DNA of 64,000 nucleotides from positions 352,001 through 416,000 of the forward strand of contig NZ_CP068230.1 of the NCBI RefSeq assembly GCF_009183365.2, read 5' to 3'. Under the pieces are notes generated by a model, which saw nothing but the letters and a program-made list of their open reading frames with translations, made no database searches and was not told the origin of the DNA. Source of the stretch: Shewanella algae (GTDB lineage Bacteria; Pseudomonadota; Gammaproteobacteria; Enterobacterales; Shewanellaceae). A program made the translations under genes and the position numbers. Positions 36,600 to 45,462 of this stretch are shown piece after piece. The number at the start of each line of letters is the position of its first letter. Within the stretch, counting starts at the first letter, position 1.

Positions 36600-37376
36600 T
36601 CAGTTGGTTGGATTGTGAATAAAGCTCAAAGGCGTTTGGCCCGTCTGCTTTTTAAAAAACGCAATGAAGGCGCTGTCGGAAGAAAACGCCAGATTGTGGG
36701 CCACTTCACTGACAGATCTGGGGCCGGATAGGAGTTCAATGGCCTTCAAAAGGCGCCACTGTTGGCGCCATTGCTGATAAGTCATACCGGTTTCAGCCTT
36801 GAATAACCGGGTGACTGTCTTGGTGCTGGCGCCAACACTGCCGGCAAGCCGGCCTATATCAGGCGCGAGAAACTCTTCCTTGATAAGCTGCTGGCGGAAT
36901 CGGCGAAACCTGCGATCCCGTGGCAGTGGCAGCTGAAATGAATGTTTCTTGGCGGCATAAAACTCTTCCCAAAATAACGCACTGCTATTGGCCATATTCT
37001 GCTCCGGCGTGTCCCAAGGCCACAGTGCCATTTTGTCTATCAAGGCTTTCAAGAGGGCGTTGACCTCTATCATGCGAAGCTCTGCCGGAGTGTTGAACCT
37101 GGCACAATCAAAATACAAAGAGCGATAGGCCACCACATTGGTCATTACCGCGCGGTGCGAAATACGGGGCGGGATCCACACGGCTTTGGTGGGTGGCAAG
37201 ATGCAGATGGCATTCTCCAATGCAAAGCTCATGCAGCCGTGGGGGGCATAAAGCAGTTGCCCTTTATGGTGTTGGTGCATGCCCGAATCGTGCTGGCCAA
37301 CATCGGCCGCAATGCCGATAACACTGGCTGGAAAGGTATCCGCATCGAACTCAGTTTCCTGCTCAATAATCGCCAT
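36600..37376 (-). CDS. AraC-family regulator with cupin domain (NimR-like)
   Basis: A 258-residue protein: cupin-like sensor region (1-130, with HQHHKGQLLYAPHG) and two C-terminal helix-turn-helix motifs (about 165-258, IGRLAGSVGASTKTVTRLF and VSEVAHNLAFSSDSAFIAFFKKQTG). This architecture matches NimR (YeaM), which in E. coli controls the divergent exporter gene nimT. Here too a major-facilitator gene is divergent, 154 bases away, so it is the likely target. The ligand is unknown. Confidence 0.9.
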   Translation of the reverse strand: MAIIEQETEFDADTFPASVIGIAADVGQHDSGMHQHHKGQLLYAPHGCMSFALENAICILPPTKAVWIPPRISHRAVMTNVVAYRSLYFDCARFNTPAELRMIEVNALLKALIDKMALWPWDTPEQNMANSSALFWEEFYAAKKHSFQLPLPRDRRFRRFRQQLIKEEFLAPDIGRLAGSVGASTKTVTRLFKAETGMTYQQWRQQWRLLKAIELLSGPRSVSEVAHNLAFSSDSAFIAFFKKQTGQTPLSFIHNPTN

Positions 37377-37530
37377 GATGTCCCTATTTTGATGTTTCTT
37401 GTCTTTATGTCGTTAACGTGCTGTTTCATCACGAGTATACACTGCGCGCCGACTTGGAAAAGCGCGGATCAAGCCTGCATAGAGTAACAGGGCTTGTTCG
37501 CAGCTTGCTTGATTGTGATAAGGATAAGAG

Positions 37531-38646
37531 ATGAAAACCAAACCTTCGTTATGGTTGATGCTGGCGCTACTAATGTTCCCGCAAATAGTGGAAACCATTT
37601 ACAGCCCGGCCCTTGGGGCGATTTCGCAGACATTTGCCGTGTCCTACCCTCAGGCGGCGCAAACTCTATCGGTTTATTTTCTGGCTTTCGCTTTGGGCGT
37701 GGCAGTGTGGGGCATAGTGGCCGACAGTTGGGGCCGTCGCCCGACCATGTTGCTGGGACTCTTTATCTATGGCGTCGCAGCCTGGGTGGCTATGTCAACA
37801 ACCAGCTTCGCGGTGCTGATGGCCGCCAGAGCCAGCAGCGCTTTTGGTATTGCTGTCGGCTCAATCGTCACTCAAACCATGCTGCGTGACGCCTTCAGCG
37901 GCGAAGAGTTGGCGAAAGTGTTCAGTGTGATGGGACTTGGGATTGCCATCAGCCCTGTTATCGGCATGTTTTCCGGTGGCCAATTGGTCAAGGTGGGTGG
38001 TCATCATGCGGTGTTTTTGGCTTTGTTTATTATGGCCTTGGGTTTATTCGCCTATTGTTTTATCAGGTTGCCGGAAACCCAAACCAGCAGGCAGAATTTG
38101 CAACTGGTCGCCTTGAGTAAACGTATGCTCGGTGACAGGCAAATCTGGCAATCTGCACTCTTGGTTACTGCCTATAACGTTGCCCTGTTTTCTTACTACC
38201 AACTCGGTGGATTCAATTTTGCCAGGCTTGGGTTCACGCCGGAACAGTTTGGTTACAGCGGCCTGATCCTTGGCCTGGGTTCACTGGTTGGCAGCTACAG
38301 CAATAAACGCTTGATCTCCAAGGGAGTCTCTCAAGGCAAACTCCTGCAAGGCGCTGCTTTATTACTGCTTCTGGGAGCCATGGGAGTACAACTCTCGCTG
38401 AACTCCATCGGGTTTCTGGCGCCTATGCTACTTGTGGTTATTGCATTCGGAATAGCGATCCCCAATGTGCTCAGCATAGCCTTGACTCAGTACCGGCAGC
38501 AGGCCGGCAGCGCCGGTGCCCTGTTCGGCTTGATGTACTACTTACTCATCGGCAGCGGCCTTGCTCTGGCAGGCGCGGTGCAGCACTTGGGATGGATACT
38601 GATCGCCTGCGGCAGTATGGCGCTGTTGGTAAGCCGGGTTCGCTGA
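37531..38646 (+). CDS. Major facilitator drug exporter (Bcr/CflA-like)
   Basis: A 371-residue membrane protein with 11-12 hydrophobic segments. The loop 2-3 signature GIVADSWGRRP (61-71) identifies the major facilitator superfamily; LDxxxPALP-like TIYSPALGAI near the N-terminus and the drug-exporter segment in helix 5 (GLGIAISPVIGMFSGG) suit the Bcr/CflA 12-TM drug:proton antiporters. It is slightly shorter than usual (about 390-400). An AAGGATAAGAG site precedes the ATG. Probably controlled by the divergent AraC regulator. Confidence 0.9.
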   Translation: MKTKPSLWLMLALLMFPQIVETIYSPALGAISQTFAVSYPQAAQTLSVYFLAFALGVAVWGIVADSWGRRPTMLLGLFIYGVAAWVAMSTTSFAVLMAARASSAFGIAVGSIVTQTMLRDAFSGEELAKVFSVMGLGIAISPVIGMFSGGQLVKVGGHHAVFLALFIMALGLFAYCFIRLPETQTSRQNLQLVALSKRMLGDRQIWQSALLVTAYNVALFSYYQLGGFNFARLGFTPEQFGYSGLILGLGSLVGSYSNKRLISKGVSQGKLLQGAALLLLLGAMGVQLSLNSIGFLAPMLLVVIAFGIAIPNVLSIALTQYRQQAGSAGALFGLMYYLLIGSGLALAGAVQHLGWILIACGSMALLVSRVR

Positions 38647-38759
38647 TGAGTTTGCTGCAGTTGGCCACTGTTCAATGCAGAGTTTGCGTTATTAGGCCCT
38701 GTCTCCGGTGTTAGTGTTCATTTGCGGCGACCAGCTATTAGGTAGGATCTAGAAATGAC

Positions 38760-38785
38760 AAAGCCCCTTATTGAAGGGGCTTTTT
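38760..38785 (+). terminator. Terminator between the MFS gene and yicC
   Basis: AAAGCCCCTT and AAGGGGCTTT pair over 10 bp with a 4-base loop followed by Ts. Confidence 0.88.
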
Positions 38786-38832
38786 GGAATGGGGCTTGCT
38801 GAATTTTTGAACGTTTTTAACAGCGTGGAATA

Positions 38833-39696
38833 TCACTCTACGTTTTGGATCTGCTCTCGCATCTGCTCAATCAGCACTTTAAGCTCGACTGCGGCGGCGG
38901 TGATTTCGCTGCTGATTGACTTGGAGGCCAGGGTGTTGGATTCGCGGTTGAACTCTTGCATCATGAAGTCCAGTCTGCGGCCTTCGCTGCCACCCTTGTT
39001 GAGGATCCGGCGGGCTTCGACCACGTGGGCTTCGAGGCGGTCCATCTCTTCGGCCACGTCCTGTTTTTGGGCCAGCAATACCATTTCCTGTTCCAGTCTG
39101 GCTGGGTCCAGTTCGCCCTGGATTTCGGCCAGGCGGTTGCTGAGTTTTTCCCTTTGCCATTCCATGACCTTGGGCATGTGCTCGCGGACTATGGCGATCT
39201 GGGCTTCAACGGCATCCAGGCGGGTCAGTAGCATCTCTTTGATGGCGCTGCCTTCACGGCCGCGGGCTTCGATAAACTGATCGACGGCGCCGTCGAAGGC
39301 TTTGAGCAGTTCGGCGGCAATGGCATCCATGTCTTGCTCGGATGAGGACATGACCCCAGGCCAGCGCAGAATATCCACCGGGTTGAGCTCCCCCTGGCCG
39401 GCTTGCTGTGTTACCCAGTTGGCGGCCTGCAACAGTTGCAGTGCCAAGTCCTGATTCATATTCAGCTGGGTACCTTGTTGATCGCTCAGCTCGTAGCGCA
39501 GGTTGACTTCTACCTTACCGCGATTGAGACGCTTGCGCAGTCTGTCTCGCAGCACAGGCTCCAGGCTGCGGAACTGTTCCGGCAGGCGCAGATAGGTTTC
39601 CAGATATCTCTGGTTGACTGAGCGGATTTCCCAGGAGGCTGTGCCCCAGTCGGCTTTATGCTCGATACGGGCGTAGGCGGTCATGCTGTGGATCAT
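38833..39696 (-). CDS. yicC: YicC/YloC family endoribonuclease
   Basis: A 287-residue protein starting MIHSMTAYAR, as in the family, with the conserved tail block LDFMMQEFNRESNTLASKS and central charged helices. YicC proteins are ring-forming endoribonucleases; E. coli YicC promotes decay of the small RNA RyhB. It is divergent from rph, the normal gammaproteobacterial arrangement. The ribosome site is modest. Confidence 0.95.
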   Translation of the reverse strand: MIHSMTAYARIEHKADWGTASWEIRSVNQRYLETYLRLPEQFRSLEPVLRDRLRKRLNRGKVEVNLRYELSDQQGTQLNMNQDLALQLLQAANWVTQQAGQGELNPVDILRWPGVMSSSEQDMDAIAAELLKAFDGAVDQFIEARGREGSAIKEMLLTRLDAVEAQIAIVREHMPKVMEWQREKLSNRLAEIQGELDPARLEQEMVLLAQKQDVAEEMDRLEAHVVEARRILNKGGSEGRRLDFMMQEFNRESNTLASKSISSEITAAAVELKVLIEQMREQIQNVE

Positions 39697-39876
39697 CAGA
39701 TATTCCAGTTGCTTGAAGACGGGTGTAGCAGAGGATTATAGACAGCTTGCCTCCGGGGTTAAAGTGAAGTGTATACACTTTGTCGGTTCGATACGGATCC
39801 GCCATGGCGTCAAGCGCCGCAAGGCCCTATAATATGCAGCCAATTCAGTCCAGACGACAAAATACAGGAATTCACT

Positions 39877-40590
39877 ATGCGTCCCAGCAACAGAACTCCG
39901 GCTCAAACCCGCCCCATTTCAATCACTCGCCAGTTTACCGCCCATGCGGAAGGTTCTGTGCTGGTCGAGTTCGGCGATACCAAAGTGCTCTGTACCGCCA
40001 GTTTTACCGAAGGGGTGCCGAGATTTCTCAAAGGCCAGGGCCAAGGTTGGGTGACGGCAGAATATGGCATGTTGCCCCGTTCTACCCATAGCCGTATGGA
40101 TCGCGAAGCGGCCCGGGGCAAGCAGTCTGGTCGTACCCAGGAAATTCAGCGCCTCATCGGCCGTGCTTTGCGCGCTGCTGTGGATATGAAGCTGCTGGGT
40201 GAAAACACCATAGTGATCGACTGTGATGTGATTCAGGCCGACGGCGGTACCCGCACCGCAGCCATCACAGGTGCCTGTGTGGCTCTGGTGGATGCGCTTA
40301 ATTGGGCTCGTGCCAAGGGTATTCTCAAGGCCAATCCGCTCAAGTTCCTTATCGCCGCCGTGAGCGTGGGAATTTTTGAAGGTGAGCCTATCTGTGACCT
40401 GGAATATATCGAAGACAGCGCCGCCGAAACCGATATGAACGTGGTGATGACAGAAACCGGCAAGATCATCGAGATCCAGGGCACCGCCGAAGGCGAGCCG
40501 TTCAGCCATGAAGAGTTGCTGAGTCTGCTGGAGCTGGCCAAGCATGGCATTCGTGAGATTATCGATGTGCAGAAGGCTGCATTGAGTTAA
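39877..40590 (+). CDS. rph: Ribonuclease PH
   Basis: A 237-residue phosphorolytic 3'-5' exoribonuclease that trims tRNA 3' ends. The ATG at 39877 follows an AGGA site and gives the family start MRPSNRTPAQTRPI. Phosphate- and RNA-binding residues are seen in EYGMLPRSTHSRMDREAA and RTQEIQRLIGRALRA. The reading frame is complete, unlike the frameshifted rph of E. coli K-12. Its stop lies 8 bases from the pyrE attenuator. Confidence 0.97.
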   Translation: MRPSNRTPAQTRPISITRQFTAHAEGSVLVEFGDTKVLCTASFTEGVPRFLKGQGQGWVTAEYGMLPRSTHSRMDREAARGKQSGRTQEIQRLIGRALRAAVDMKLLGENTIVIDCDVIQADGGTRTAAITGACVALVDALNWARAKGILKANPLKFLIAAVSVGIFEGEPICDLEYIEDSAAETDMNVVMTETGKIIEIQGTAEGEPFSHEELLSLLELAKHGIREIIDVQKAALS

Positions 40591-40591
40591 G

Positions 40592-40624
40592 TTTTTTTAA
40601 GGACCCCATGAGGGTCCTTTTTTT
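40592..40624 (+). terminator. rph-pyrE transcription attenuator
   Basis: Two bases after the rph stop there is a T7 pause tract (40592-40598), then AAGGACCC / GGGTCCTT (8-bp stem, 5-base loop) and a T run to 40624. E. coli pyrE is controlled at the same place: ribosomes close behind polymerase at low UTP prevent the hairpin. Confidence 0.85.
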
Positions 40625-40695
40625 CGTACTCCAGAGAGTACTTGTTCGTACCCGTGAGCCTTAAGGGCTTACCCATAATCACAAGAGGAGAGATC

Positions 40696-41337
40696 GTGAA
40701 AGCCTATCAGCGCGAGTTTATTGAATTTGCCCTTGAGCGTCAGGTGTTGAGATTCGGTGAGTTTACCCTGAAGTCCGGCCGCAAGAGCCCATACTTCTTC
40801 AATGCCGGTCTGTTTAACACTGGGCGGGATCTGGCCCGCCTGGGCCGTTTTTATGCTGCTGCGTTGGTGGATGCCGGTATCGACTACGATCTCCTGTTTG
40901 GCCCGGCCTACAAGGGGATCCCCATCGCCACAACCACGGCTGTAGCCTTGGCCGAACACCATGATCTGGATATTCCTTACTGCTTTAACCGCAAAGAGAA
41001 GAAAGACCACGGCGAAGGCGGCAACCTGGTTGGCAGCGAGCTCAAGGGTAAGGTGATGTTGGTGGATGATGTGATCACCGCAGGTACCGCTATTCGCGAG
41101 TCCATGGAGATCATTCAGGCCAATGGCGCGACTCTGGCCGGGGTATTGATTGCACTCGACCGTCAGGAGAAGGGCAAGGGCGAACTGTCTGCCATTCAGG
41201 AAGTGGAGCGCGACTTTGGTTGCCAGATAGTGGCTATCATCAAGCTGGCCGATTTGATTGCCTACTTGGCCGAGAAACCGGGGATGGAGCAGGAGTTGGC
41301 CGCCGTTAGCGCCTATCGTGAACAGTATGGTATTTAA
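40696..41337 (+). CDS. pyrE: Orotate phosphoribosyltransferase
   Basis: A 213-residue enzyme that joins orotate and PRPP to make OMP. The start is GTG at 40696, preceded by a strong GAGGAG site, and yields the conserved N-terminus MKAYQREFIEFALERQVLRF; ATG 18 codons upstream has no such support. The PRPP motif MLVDDVITAGTA (121-132) and the flexible loop RKEKKDHGEGG are intact. The attenuator in front provides pyrimidine control. Confidence 0.97.
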   Translation: MKAYQREFIEFALERQVLRFGEFTLKSGRKSPYFFNAGLFNTGRDLARLGRFYAAALVDAGIDYDLLFGPAYKGIPIATTTAVALAEHHDLDIPYCFNRKEKKDHGEGGNLVGSELKGKVMLVDDVITAGTAIRESMEIIQANGATLAGVLIALDRQEKGKGELSAIQEVERDFGCQIVAIIKLADLIAYLAEKPGMEQELAAVSAYREQYGI

Positions 41338-41402
41338 TGCCACCCAGGATAGAATCTCAGCTCTTACAGAAGCTTGAGTAACTTTCTCTGTACAGTCCAT
41401 AA

Positions 41403-41430
41403 AAAAAACGCTGCCTTGGCAGCGTTTTTT
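41403..41430. terminator. Bidirectional terminator pyrE / folE
   Basis: AAAAAACGCTGC pairs with GCAGCGTTTTTT around a CTTG tetraloop, between convergent genes. Confidence 0.93.
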
Positions 41431-41442
41431 ATGGCGGAGAGG

Positions 41443-42093
41443 CTATTTGGCCTGATGCAGAAACTCGGCGCGGGTGGCCGGGTTGGACTTGAATACGCCG
41501 CCAAGAGCCGTAGTGGTGGTGGAGCTGGTGGAATCCATCACACCGCGGGATTTAACGCAGTAATGCACCGCATCCATTTTTACCGCCACATCTTTGGTTT
41601 CCAGCAGGGTCTGCAACGCAACCAGTACTTGCTGGGTCAGGCGCTCCTGCACCTGTGGCCGCTGGGCAAAGAAACGTACTATGCGGTTGATCTTCGACAG
41701 GCCGATGATCTTCTTCCGCGGCAGATAGGCCACAGTAGCAGTGCCATCTATGGTCACCAGATGGTGCTCACAGGTGCTGGTGAGGCTGATGTCCTGCACC
41801 CGCACCATTTCATCGAAGCCCATCTTGTTGTCGATAACAGTGATCTTGGGGAAGTTGGCATAGTCGAGGCCGGAGAAAATTTCGTCGACATACATCTTGG
41901 CGATACGTTTCGGCGTATCCATCAGGCTGTCGTCGCTCAAATCCAGCGACATCAAGGTCAAAATGGCCTTCATATGGGCCTCTATTTTTTCCTTGCGCTC
42001 CTCGGCCGACAAGCCACAGGGTACCATGGGGGTCTCGAGTCCTCGCTCCAGGAGCGCGGTCTGAACCATCAAAGCTGCTTCACTCAATGCCAT
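41443..42093 (-). CDS. folE: GTP cyclohydrolase I
   Basis: A 216-residue enzyme for the first step of folate synthesis, GTP to dihydroneopterin triphosphate. The ATG at 42093 follows GGAGGAAAACA and starts MALSEAALMV. Zinc ligands are C108 and H111 in TSTCEHHLV and C179 in HYCVKSRGV. It lies between pyrE and the second S9 peptidase, interrupting the usual pyrE-slmA neighbourhood of enterobacteria. Confidence 0.97.
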   Translation of the reverse strand: MALSEAALMVQTALLERGLETPMVPCGLSAEERKEKIEAHMKAILTLMSLDLSDDSLMDTPKRIAKMYVDEIFSGLDYANFPKITVIDNKMGFDEMVRVQDISLTSTCEHHLVTIDGTATVAYLPRKKIIGLSKINRIVRFFAQRPQVQERLTQQVLVALQTLLETKDVAVKMDAVHYCVKSRGVMDSTSSTTTTALGGVFKSNPATRAEFLHQAK

Positions 42094-42240
42094 TGTTTTC
42101 CTCCGGCGGATAGACGCCAAGCCAGCGCCATCCGTTTGTTACTGTCCGCGCAAGCTGTGACGCTTTTCACATTTATCTGCGGGAAGCGGAGGATACCGCT
42201 ATTTGCTGTAAATTCATACCAGAAAAGCCCCATAGCACGA

Positions 42241-42269
42241 AAAAAGCCGCTCCCTGGAGAGCGGCTTTG
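42241..42269 (-). terminator. Terminator after the second S9 peptidase
   Basis: AAAGCCGCTC and GAGCGGCTTT pair over 10 bp with a 6-base loop; six As at the left give the U run on the minus strand. Confidence 0.9.
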
Positions 42270-42285
42270 TTTACGGCTGTTAAAC

Positions 42286-44256
42286 TTAAACGCCCAGATT
42301 CTGCTTCAGGAAGTTTAGCATTTTCTGATAGTAGATGGCTCTGTGGCTTTCATCGTAGAAACCGTGGCCCTCATCATCCATGATGATTTTCTGGTAGGGG
42401 TAGTTACGCTTCTTGAGTGCGTCTTCCAGGGCTTCAAACTGCTCTATGGGAGCGCGCTCATCATTGCCACCGTGCACAAGCAGCAGATTGGCCTTGAGCT
42501 TGTCGACGTTGCGAGTGGGCGACATGGCACGCAGCACGGCCTGATCCTGACCAAGCACAGTTCGCAGGTAGCTGGTCCCCGAGTCACGTTCCTGCACGTC
42601 ACCTTCTTTAAACATTATTTCCAGGTCGTACACCCCGGCAAAGCCGATGGCGCACTTGAACAGATCCGGCTCCATGACCGAGCTTTGCAGCGCGCTGTAG
42701 CCGCCAAAGCTGCCGCCGACGATACAGATGCGCTTCTTGTCCACTATGCCTTGCTCTATCAGATGGCGGGTGGCGTCTATGATGTCGTACTGAATTTCAC
42801 TGCCCCACTTGCGGTAGCCCGCTTGCTGGAAGGCTTCGCCGTAACCACCCGAACCGCGGAAGTTAACCTGCAGTACGGCTATGCCCTGATTGGCCAGCAT
42901 CTGGTTTTGAGGATCAAAGCCCCAGCTATCCCTGACATAGTGTGGGCCGCCGTGCGGGTTGACCACCAGAGGCAACTGTTTGGGATCTTTGCCGGGTGGC
43001 AAGGTCAGGTAGGCTTGAATTGTCATGCCGTCACGCACCTTGATATCCATGGGTTTCACTTCGGCCATTTTGGCCGGATCTATGCTTCCCATGGTGCGCA
43101 GCAGGTGTCTGAGTTTGACCGCTTTGGTGTCAAACAGATAGTAGTCGCCCGGGTTGCGGTCGTTGAAGGCCAGAATGACCATCTTGTCGGCGTTACGGGT
43201 CTCGCTGACGATGCGTACCTGGTGCCCCGGCAGGCTGGCCAGCAGTTGCTTCAGATACACAGCATGCTGATCTTCAGAGTCAACAAAGGCGTAGGTTGGG
43301 TAACCGTTGGCAAATTCCACCGCGTAGAGCTGTTTGTTCTGGCCGTTGATCCAGAAGTTGTCCGGCTCGACTCTGGCATCACTGACTATCTGCTGCTTTT
43401 CACCGGTTTTCAGGTTGACCCGATACACGGCCTTGGGCTCACCGGCCAGGGAGGCGGAGGCATAGACACTGTTGGGATCTTCGGTAAAGGAGATAGGGGT
43501 AAAGTCCTTCAAACCTATGTTCAGCTTGTCTGTGTCAATCCATTCGCCGTCGTTACGGTAGAAAATACGGGTGTTGTTGCTTCTGTCCTGACCGGCAACA
43601 AAGCGCACTTCACCGTCATCATCTGTCATGAAGCTGGCCATACCTATGGGAGAGCGGGTGATTTTCTTGCGGGTGCCGCGGTAGACATCAACCTGATAGA
43701 CATCCTGCAACTGTTCATAATCCAGGCTGCGACCGCCGTTCCAGGGGATGGCGTTGACCAACATGTAGCGGTCATCATCCGGCAGGGGATCGAGTACATA
43801 GGCAGTGGCCTGGATAGCGGTGTTTTTCTTCAGGTGGGAACCGGTTTGCTGCTGGCCCGAATTGTAACCGAACAGATAGGCGGCCTTGGAGCCATCGGCA
43901 TTCACCGCCATCAACTCACCATAGTAGAGCGGGCGATCATCCCAGCCCTTGAGGTATTCCTTGGCGACCACGACACGCTCATCGTTGACCCAGGAATAAC
44001 TGCCCACTTGGGCGTTGCCCGGGAAATAAACAATGTGCTTGGCACTGAGATCTTCAGTATTCAGGATCAGTAGCTTATCTTTTCCTTCGTGATTCATGAT
44101 CACGCTGAGATAGTCACCTGAGGGGGAGATTTTGACATTGGTGTATTGCGCACCCTGGCTGAAAATTTCTGCCGGCGTGGGTGCTTGATTGCTCTGGGCC
44201 AAAGCGAGAGTGGGTGCCAGCAGTAACGTGCTAGCCAACAAAGGTTGGAACTTCAT
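42286..44256 (-). CDS. S9 family prolyl oligopeptidase-type peptidase (second)
   Basis: A 656-residue exported peptidase: signal peptide 1-20 (LALA-Q), beta-propeller to about 395 and a hydrolase domain. The triad is Ser516 in GGSFGGYS, Asp599 in HGGNDERAP and His631 in DEGHGF; HGGPHYVRD (435-443) is the oxyanion loop. It differs strongly from the S9 enzyme at 2666, so substrate use is likely different. A short upstream gap separates it from slmA's terminator. Confidence 0.94.
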   Translation of the reverse strand: MKFQPLLASTLLLAPTLALAQSNQAPTPAEIFSQGAQYTNVKISPSGDYLSVIMNHEGKDKLLILNTEDLSAKHIVYFPGNAQVGSYSWVNDERVVVAKEYLKGWDDRPLYYGELMAVNADGSKAAYLFGYNSGQQQTGSHLKKNTAIQATAYVLDPLPDDDRYMLVNAIPWNGGRSLDYEQLQDVYQVDVYRGTRKKITRSPIGMASFMTDDDGEVRFVAGQDRSNNTRIFYRNDGEWIDTDKLNIGLKDFTPISFTEDPNSVYASASLAGEPKAVYRVNLKTGEKQQIVSDARVEPDNFWINGQNKQLYAVEFANGYPTYAFVDSEDQHAVYLKQLLASLPGHQVRIVSETRNADKMVILAFNDRNPGDYYLFDTKAVKLRHLLRTMGSIDPAKMAEVKPMDIKVRDGMTIQAYLTLPPGKDPKQLPLVVNPHGGPHYVRDSWGFDPQNQMLANQGIAVLQVNFRGSGGYGEAFQQAGYRKWGSEIQYDIIDATRHLIEQGIVDKKRICIVGGSFGGYSALQSSVMEPDLFKCAIGFAGVYDLEIMFKEGDVQERDSGTSYLRTVLGQDQAVLRAMSPTRNVDKLKANLLLVHGGNDERAPIEQFEALEDALKKRNYPYQKIIMDDEGHGFYDESHRAIYYQKMLNFLKQNLGV

Positions 44257-44340
44257 TTGACATCCTTGTATTTATTATTGGCGGTTTATGTTTGTTTAAT
44301 GTTAATGAAATGCTTGGGTTTGGACAAGGCTAAATCCATA

Positions 44341-44366
44341 AAAAAAGGACGGTTTTTACCGTCCTT
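44341..44366 (-). terminator. Terminator after slmA
   Basis: AAGGACGG and CCGTCCTT form an 8-bp stem with a 6-base loop; on the minus strand six Us follow. Confidence 0.88.
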
Positions 44367-44385
44367 GATCCCGAAAATAGAGGGC

Positions 44386-44979
44386 TCAGCTCTGTAATAA
44401 CTGGCTTTGAATAAACTGCCACTGCTCCTCGAAGTGAGCCGTTGGCTTGAGCTTGAATTCACTGCGAACAAACTGGGCAATACGGCCTTCGGCCACGGCC
44501 AACAGCAGGTTTGCCAGAATGGCTTCATCTAGGGCGAATTTTTGCCCTTCTCGCAGGGATTTTTCCCGCAGGATCTGCTTCAGATGGGTTTCCAACTTGG
44601 CAAACAACAGGTTGATCCTTTCTCTGAGACGCTCATTTTCGCCCAGCAGGGCATCACCGCTCAGTACCCGGGAGATCCCTGGGTTGCGCTCGGCAAACAC
44701 CAATAACAGCTGCAGTGCCTGTTGGCAGCGTTTCATGGTGTCTTTCTCCTCATCCATGATGAGGTTGATGCGTGACAGCAGAGAGTCTTCAATAAACTCA
44801 ATCAGGCCTTCAAACATCCGCGCCTTGCTGGGAAAGTGGCGATAGAGCGCCGCTTCCGACACGCCAACTTCCGAGGCCAGCTTGGCGGTGGTAATCCTTT
44901 GCCCCGGATTGGTTTCCAGCATTCTGGCAAGGGATTGGAGTATGTGTTCACGACGATTGATTTTTTCTTTTACAGCCAT
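44386..44979 (-). CDS. slmA: Nucleoid occlusion factor SlmA
   Basis: A 197-residue TetR-fold protein that, bound to its DNA sites, stops FtsZ assembly over the nucleoid. The helix-turn-helix is at about 28-50 (RITTAKLASEVGVSEAALYRHF), and the whole length follows SlmA closely. It is the last gene of coaBC-dut-slmA, 24 bases after dut, as in enterobacteria. Confidence 0.97.
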   Translation of the reverse strand: MAVKEKINRREHILQSLARMLETNPGQRITTAKLASEVGVSEAALYRHFPSKARMFEGLIEFIEDSLLSRINLIMDEEKDTMKRCQQALQLLLVFAERNPGISRVLSGDALLGENERLRERINLLFAKLETHLKQILREKSLREGQKFALDEAILANLLLAVAEGRIAQFVRSEFKLKPTAHFEEQWQFIQSQLLQS

Positions 44980-45003
44980 GTTTCGCTCTGTCAGTGGCAG
45001 GAA

Positions 45004-45462
45004 TTATTGAGTGCCTGAATGGCCGAAGCCACCTTCGCCTCTGTCCGAGGTGTCAAATTCATCCACCAGTTTGAACTGGGCTTGAACGACGGGCACAAAC
45101 ACCAATTGGGCCAAGCGGTCACCTATCTCCAGGGTGAAAGGTGTCTGGCTGCGGTTCCAGCAGGAAACCATCAGCGGGCCCTGATAGTCAGAGTCGATCA
45201 GGCCGACCAGGTTGCCGAGTACTATGCCGTTTTTGTGGCCCAGACCCGAGCGGGGCAGGATCACCGCCGCCAGAGAAGGGTCGGCCACATGAACCGCAAT
45301 TCCGGTCGGGATCAATACAGTTTCACCCGGGGCTATGGTGATGCTGGTGTCCAGCATGGCGCGTAGATCCATGCCGGCACTGCCTGGGGTCGCATAGCTT
45401 GGCAGCGGAAATTCACTGCCAATACGCGAGTCGAGAATTTTCAGTTCTATGGGTGTTTTCAT
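45004..45462 (-). CDS. dut: dUTP pyrophosphatase
   Basis: A 152-residue trimeric dUTPase with all five motifs, including PGSAGMDLRA (26-35), PRSGLGHKNGI, GLIDSDYQGPL and the C-terminal RGEGGFGHSGT that closes over the active site. It keeps uracil out of DNA and supplies dUMP. Its start overlaps the coaBC stop by four bases (ATGA). Confidence 0.97.
   Translation of the reverse strand: MKTPIELKILDSRIGSEFPLPSYATPGSAGMDLRAMLDTSITIAPGETVLIPTGIAVHVADPSLAAVILPRSGLGHKNGIVLGNLVGLIDSDYQGPLMVSCWNRSQTPFTLEIGDRLAQLVFVPVVQAQFKLVDEFDTSDRGEGGFGHSGTQ

Noticed and set aside
42343..44073. 576-codon plus-strand open frame
   Set aside because: It lies entirely opposite the S9 peptidase, whose triad and signal peptide are clear; composition is that of an antisense frame in GC-rich coding sequence.
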